Positions 5,374-8,140 of a stretch of DNA of 8,140 nucleotides are shown piece by piece. Each line of letters begins with the position of its first letter. The stretch's first letter is position 1. A program made the translations under genes and the position numbers. Source of the stretch: AP-15 sp035570935. Its GTDB lineage: Bacteria; Pseudomonadota; Alphaproteobacteria; ATCC43930; CGMCC-115725. The notes beneath the pieces were generated by a model. That model did no database searches. It was not told the origin of the DNA and saw only the letters and a list, made by a program, of their open reading frames with translations. Where the stretch lies: positions 1-8,140 of the forward strand of contig DATMKU010000249.1 of NCBI GenBank assembly GCA_035570935.1, written 5' to 3'.

Positions 5374-6714
5374 TCAGCCCGCCGGTTTGACGCCGATGGC
5401 ACAATGCAGCGGATGGGCCATGAACAGCAGGCCGTCGGCGGCGGCGCGGTCGCGCTCGGCCTGCCATTGGCCGCGCTCTTGCGCCGACAACAACGACAGC
5501 GCGTGGTCCTCGCGGTTGCGCCAGATCGGGCCGCCAGGCCGGTCGAGCGTGACCAAGGTCGGAAAGCAGGCGAGGTCGGCAAACCCGGCCTCGCGCATGC
5601 GGCGATAGAGGCTGCGGTCGGCGACGCCCGCAGGGCCGATCGAATAGGGCGGGGTGTCGATCCTGCGCAGGATCGGCTCGGGTAAATCGAGGTTCCACCA
5701 TTGCTTCATGTCGAGCGCCCGCACCGCGATTCCGGCGCGCCCGCCCGGCCGCAGCACGCGGCGGATTTCGGCAATCGCGCGGCCGGCGTCGCATTCCTCG
5801 AGCACCGTGACCGAATAGACGCAATCGAAGGAATGGTCGGGAAACGGCAGTGCCTCGGCGTTGCCGTGGGTGAAACGGATCGCGCCGGCGAGGCCGTCGG
5901 CCATCGCCAGCGCCGCCGCCTCGCGCAGCAGAAACGGGTTGACGTCGGCAGCGGTGATCGGATTGGCGCCGCCGAGCCGCTTTGCCAAGAGGCGCACCAG
6001 CGAGCCCGCGCCGCAGCCGACTTCGAGGATCGCCTCGCCGGGCCTGGGCGCGATGCGGTCGATCAGCGCGTGGAACATCGCCTGATAGCTCCGGTTCCGA
6101 GCGCGGTCTTCGAGCGAGGCGACGCCGCCCAAATACGGTCCGCCCAGGGTCACGACCGTGAAATGCCGCGTCAAGGCCGCGATCGCCGGCTCCCATTGCG
6201 ACGGTGCGAGAAAAAACGGCAACAAGACCAGCGACGGGCCGGCGCCGCGAATACGGTAGGTGATGCCGGCATGGGCGCCTTCCGCAGCGACGGAGCGCGG
6301 GATGTCGGCGGGATGGCCGGCGTCGGCGAGCCGGCCGAGAAAGTCGATCATCGCGCCCGATATCTCGCCGCCGCGGTCGGCGACGGCGTCGGCCCAGCTG
6401 CCTGGCGCCTCATAGCCGGCCAGCACGACATGCCCAGCCGCGGGCAGCACGCCCGCGGCGCGTGTGGTCGCATCGGCGGAAGGTCCGCGCTCGGCGCCGA
6501 TCATCAGCACCCGGTTGGCCACAGCTGAGAACGGCACCGGGTCGAGCCGGCTCGGCACGCACAGCACGATGCCGGCCACCCGCGGCGCGTGCCGCGAGGC
6601 GAGCGGGGCCAGATCGCCCGGGATCGGGGTCGCGACATGGGCGGCGCCGAGCCCCAGATATTCCCACAGCGCGAGCAGGCGCTCGGTCGGCGGCAACTCG
6701 GCTTCCTCGGGCAT
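5374..6714 (-). CDS. Fusion: degenerate alpha/beta-hydrolase-like part + class I SAM methyltransferase (446 aa)
   Basis: The C-terminal half is a clear class I methyltransferase of the UbiE/Methyltransf_11 type: motif I ILEVGCGAGSL (229-239), acidic D257 (AADVNPFLL), FDCVYSVTVLEE (296-307) and LRPGGRAGIAV (321-331). The N-terminal 210 residues look like an alpha/beta hydrolase. Residues 20-128 resemble the part after the nucleophile elbow (LASRHAPRVAGIVLCVP, then RVLMIGAERG, LPAAGHVVLAGYEAPGSWAD, ending IDFL). Residues 148-200 resemble the first strands (ITYRIRGAGPSLVLLPFF, then W174, then HFTVVTLGGPYLGG). The order is thus swapped, and no G-x-S-x-G is present; TPIPG (29-33) stands where it should be. 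The start at 6714 has GGGGAGGGGAG upstream; 49 further open residues are discarded. No signal peptide. Substrate of either part is unknown. The methyltransferase call is firm, the hydrolase reading is inference. Confidence 0.85.
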   Translation of the reverse strand: MPEEAELPPTERLLALWEYLGLGAAHVATPIPGDLAPLASRHAPRVAGIVLCVPSRLDPVPFSAVANRVLMIGAERGPSADATTRAAGVLPAAGHVVLAGYEAPGSWADAVADRGGEISGAMIDFLGRLADAGHPADIPRSVAAEGAHAGITYRIRGAGPSLVLLPFFLAPSQWEPAIAALTRHFTVVTLGGPYLGGVASLEDRARNRSYQAMFHALIDRIAPRPGEAILEVGCGAGSLVRLLAKRLGGANPITAADVNPFLLREAAALAMADGLAGAIRFTHGNAEALPFPDHSFDCVYSVTVLEECDAGRAIAEIRRVLRPGGRAGIAVRALDMKQWWNLDLPEPILRRIDTPPYSIGPAGVADRSLYRRMREAGFADLACFPTLVTLDRPGGPIWRNREDHALSLLSAQERGQWQAERDRAAADGLLFMAHPLHCAIGVKPAG

Positions 6715-6735
6715 ATAGCTCCCCTCCCCTTCCCT

Positions 6736-6751
6736 TTTGCAGACTGGCAAA
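6736..6751. promoter_or_regulatory. Small inverted repeat upstream of the fusion gene
   Basis: TTTGC-agactg-GCAAA lies 22 bases before the start codon of the methyltransferase fusion, just upstream of its Shine-Dalgarno. Five-base arms with a six-base centre could be a repressor operator or a weak mRNA hairpin. Chance cannot be excluded. Confidence 0.25.
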
Positions 6752-6810
6752 CGTTCAGCGACTCTGGCACCGACTCGGCCGTCCTCCCAGCCCGAAATAA
6801 GCAAAGCCGC

Positions 6811-6840
6811 AAACGAAACGGGGCGGCCGAAGCCGCCCCG
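6811..6840 (-). terminator. Rho-independent terminator of the PRC-barrel gene
   Basis: A perfect nine-base stem (6819-6827 with 6832-6840) closes a four-base loop. Read on the minus strand the loop is UUCG closed by C-G, one of the most stable RNA tetraloops. It is followed by TTTCGTTT, a short interrupted T-run. It begins 28 bases after the PRC-barrel stop and should separate that gene from the fusion gene downstream. Confidence 0.8.
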
Positions 6841-6867
6841 CTCGCGTCGGACCGATGCCAAAGCCTC

Positions 6868-7251
6868 TTACCAGTACGGATCGACCCCGTAGTAATTATG
6901 GACGTTGCGTTCCCAGTCGCGGCTGACCGTGCCGGTATCCCAGCCGCTGGCAACAGGCGGAGCGCCGCGCAGCTGGTTCTCGGTCACGTTAAGCTCGTAG
7001 GCGTCAAGGCGCTCGTTATAGCGCAGCACATGCCACGGCAACGAGACATAGTCGGCGCCCATGCCGAGAAACCCGCCAAAGCTCATGACCGCGTAGGCGA
7101 CCTTGCCCGTGGGCTTGTCGATCATGACGCGCTCGATCGTGCCGATTTTGTTGCCGGCGCTGTCGCGCGTAGCGGTCCCTTCGACCTTATCGCTGGCGAT
7201 CAGCCGGGCAGTCTCGCGCACGGTGGCGTCCGCTCTCTCTACCGTATCCAC
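6868..7251 (-). CDS. PRC-barrel domain protein (127 aa, GTG start)
   Basis: A small soluble protein with one PRC-barrel domain (about residues 14-92). Visible marks: ARLIASDKVEGT, then GNKIGTIERVMIDKPTGKV (33-51), YAVMSFGGFLGMG (53-65), DYVSLPWHVLRYNE (67-80) and YELNVTENQL (85-94). A tail ends in WERNVHNYYGVDPYW, a form common in alphaproteobacterial members. PRC-barrels occur in photosynthetic reaction centre H subunits and in RimM; stand-alone ones have no settled function, and many belong to stress regulons. The frame is open to 7407 with an ATG there, but GTG 7251 is chosen: AAAGGAGG lies seven bases upstream, and the domain starts just after it. An ATG between the two is out of frame. 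No signal peptide or membrane segment. Its own EcfG-like promoter and terminator make it a single-gene unit. Confidence 0.88.
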   Translation of the reverse strand: MDTVERADATVRETARLIASDKVEGTATRDSAGNKIGTIERVMIDKPTGKVAYAVMSFGGFLGMGADYVSLPWHVLRYNERLDAYELNVTENQLRGAPPVASGWDTGTVSRDWERNVHNYYGVDPYW

Positions 7252-7258
7252 TTGCCAT

Positions 7259-7266
7259 CCTCCTTT
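7259..7266 (-). promoter_or_regulatory. Ribosome binding site deciding the GTG start of the PRC-barrel gene
   Basis: AAAGGAGG on the minus strand is an almost ideal Shine-Dalgarno. Spacing to GTG 7251 is seven bases. The ATG at 7258-7256 overlaps the spacer, is only one base from the site and is in another frame, so it cannot be the start of this gene. Confidence 0.8.
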
Positions 7267-7289
7267 GGCTGTTGTTGCCTCGTAGTTCG

Positions 7290-7315
7290 AACAGCACCGG
7301 CGGAAGCTCGGTTCC
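7290..7315 (-). promoter_or_regulatory. EcfG/RpoE2-type general stress promoter of the PRC-barrel gene
   Basis: On the minus strand GGAAC (7315-7311) is followed by 17 bases and TGTT (7293-7290). The consensus of the alphaproteobacterial general-stress sigma factor is GGAAC, 16-17 bases, CGTT (also written GGAAC, 18-19 bases, TT). Only one of nine bases differs. The -10 lies 38 bases before the GTG start, leaving a leader of about 30 bases that contains the Shine-Dalgarno. Confidence 0.65.
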
Positions 7316-7430
7316 GAACGCGACGGGTGTTTGCCGGCGCATGGTTCGACCGGCGCCGCAATGTTCGCCATAGACCGAAGCGCCCGCCGCGGCCATACCT
7401 CTAGCATCGGCGGATGCCGGGAGGTGTCAG

Positions 7431-8099
7431 ATGTTCGCGGTGATCTTCGAGGTGCAGCCGAAAGCGGACCGCTGGGACGACTATCTCGGGCTCGCTGGCT
7501 CGTTGCGGCCCGATCTGGAGAAAATCGACGGCTTCATAGCTAACGAGCGCTTCACCAGCCAGTGCCGCAAGGGCCGGGTGCTGTCGCTGTCGGTCTGGCG
7601 CGACGAAAAGGCGGTGATCCGCTGGCGCACCCTCGCCCGGCATCACGCCGCCCAGGCGCGTGGCCGATCCGAGATTTTCACGGATTACCACCTGCGGGTC
7701 GGCGAGATCATCGCCGACAACCAGCTCCCCGCGGGCCAAATGCTCCCGCGGCATCGGTTCGACGAAACCGAAATCGGCGCCCCCAAGCTGGTCACGATCG
7801 GCGAGGTGGCGGGGCATGGTCTCACGACGGTGGATCTCGCCGCGGCATTGGGTCTGCCGAACACCGGGACGGACGGCGTCGTCGACCGCGAGACCTTTGC
7901 CGGCATCAACGATCCGGAAAAGCTGCTGCTGCTCGCGTCGTGGACCGACGCGCCCTCAGCGCATAGCTGGCGCCGCGCCGAGCGTTATCCGGGGCTGCGC
8001 CACCGCGCCGTGCGGATCATCCGCGACTACGGCATGCGCGACCGCCGCGAAGCCCCGCAATATCACCCGCCCGTCGCCTCCGAAGCCGGGTTCGGATAG
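7431..8099 (+). CDS. Tandem ABM-like (dimeric alpha-beta barrel) protein, 222 aa
   Basis: Residues 1-98 look like an antibiotic biosynthesis monooxygenase (ABM) domain of the ferredoxin-like dimeric barrel fold: MFAVIFEVQPKADRWDDYLGLAGSLRP, then IDGFIANERFTS, VLSLSVWRDEKAVIRWRTLARHH and FTDYHLRVGEI. Residues 115-205 appear to be a second, more divergent copy: KLVTIGEVAGHGLTT at its start, then INDPEKLLLLASWTDAPSAHSWRRAE and RAVRIIRDYGM, where the strand-helix SWTDAPSAHSWRR answers VWRDEKAVIRWRT in the first. Two joined copies could form the barrel within one chain. ABM proteins include cofactor-free monooxygenases and haem-degrading enzymes; no function is assigned here. ATG 7431 has GGGAGG six bases upstream. 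Cytoplasmic. Divergent from the PRC-barrel gene; no convincing promoter seen. The remaining 41 bases to the window end hold nothing recognisable. Confidence 0.82.
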   Translation: MFAVIFEVQPKADRWDDYLGLAGSLRPDLEKIDGFIANERFTSQCRKGRVLSLSVWRDEKAVIRWRTLARHHAAQARGRSEIFTDYHLRVGEIIADNQLPAGQMLPRHRFDETEIGAPKLVTIGEVAGHGLTTVDLAAALGLPNTGTDGVVDRETFAGINDPEKLLLLASWTDAPSAHSWRRAERYPGLRHRAVRIIRDYGMRDRREAPQYHPPVASEAGFG

Positions 8100-8140
8100 A
8101 AGGTGCGGTTGCGCCTTTGCTGCGAACGAACGGGTGCTTG

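Noticed and set aside
5701..6528. Plus-strand open frame (275 codons) opposite the fusion gene
   Set aside because: Arg/Gly/Asp-rich shadow with no Shine-Dalgarno or recognisable domain, wholly inside a gene with clear motifs.
1..8140. A new defence or mobile system
   Set aside because: No nuclease, helicase, toxin-antitoxin, integrase or reverse transcriptase frame was recognised. The sirtuin is a stand-alone CobB-like enzyme, not fused or paired with defence partners as in Thoeris or DSR systems.

Overview
The window is GC-rich chromosomal DNA, probably from an alphaproteobacterium. This is inferred, not proven. The grounds are strong third-position G/C bias, long antisense shadow frames, Shine-Dalgarno sites of the GGAGG type before most genes, a PRC-barrel protein with an EcfG/RpoE2-like promoter (general stress response of Alphaproteobacteria), and an FtsJ/RlmM-like methyltransferase. 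I see no rRNA, tRNA, CRISPR array, transposase or phage gene. The window looks like ordinary housekeeping and accessory metabolism rather than a defence island.

Layout. Positions 1-405 (minus) hold the first 135 residues of a cupin whose C-terminus lies outside the window. An AT-richer gap follows. Positions 629-1381 (minus) encode a classical short-chain dehydrogenase/reductase. It is divergent from a small manganese-type cupin at 1515-1889 (plus), which resembles the hydroxynitrile-lyase-like monocupins. A sirtuin (1972-2727, minus) is divergent from an RlmM/FtsJ-like 2'-O-ribose methyltransferase (2788-3687, plus). Between that gene and the next convergent one lies a compact run of four predicted hairpins (3736-3864), which looks like a dispersed palindromic intergenic repeat.

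The right half is a run of minus-strand genes. In order of transcription they are a PRC-barrel protein (7251-6868) with its own stress-type promoter and a strong UUCG-loop terminator, a two-part protein joining alpha/beta-hydrolase-like segments to a class I methyltransferase (6714-5374), a zeta-crystallin-like NADPH:quinone oxidoreductase (5247-4321), and an NTF2-like/DUF4440 protein (4250-3876). Divergent from the PRC-barrel gene is a tandem ABM-like protein (7431-8099, plus).

How the genes work together. The clearest functional units are local. The quinone oxidoreductase and DUF4440 gene may be co-transcribed (70-base gap). The SDR and small cupin share a divergent control region. The PRC-barrel gene stands alone as a likely general-stress-response gene. 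The most unusual item is the hydrolase-methyltransferase fusion: its N-terminal 210 residues look like the two halves of an alpha/beta hydrolase in swapped order with the nucleophile serine lost.
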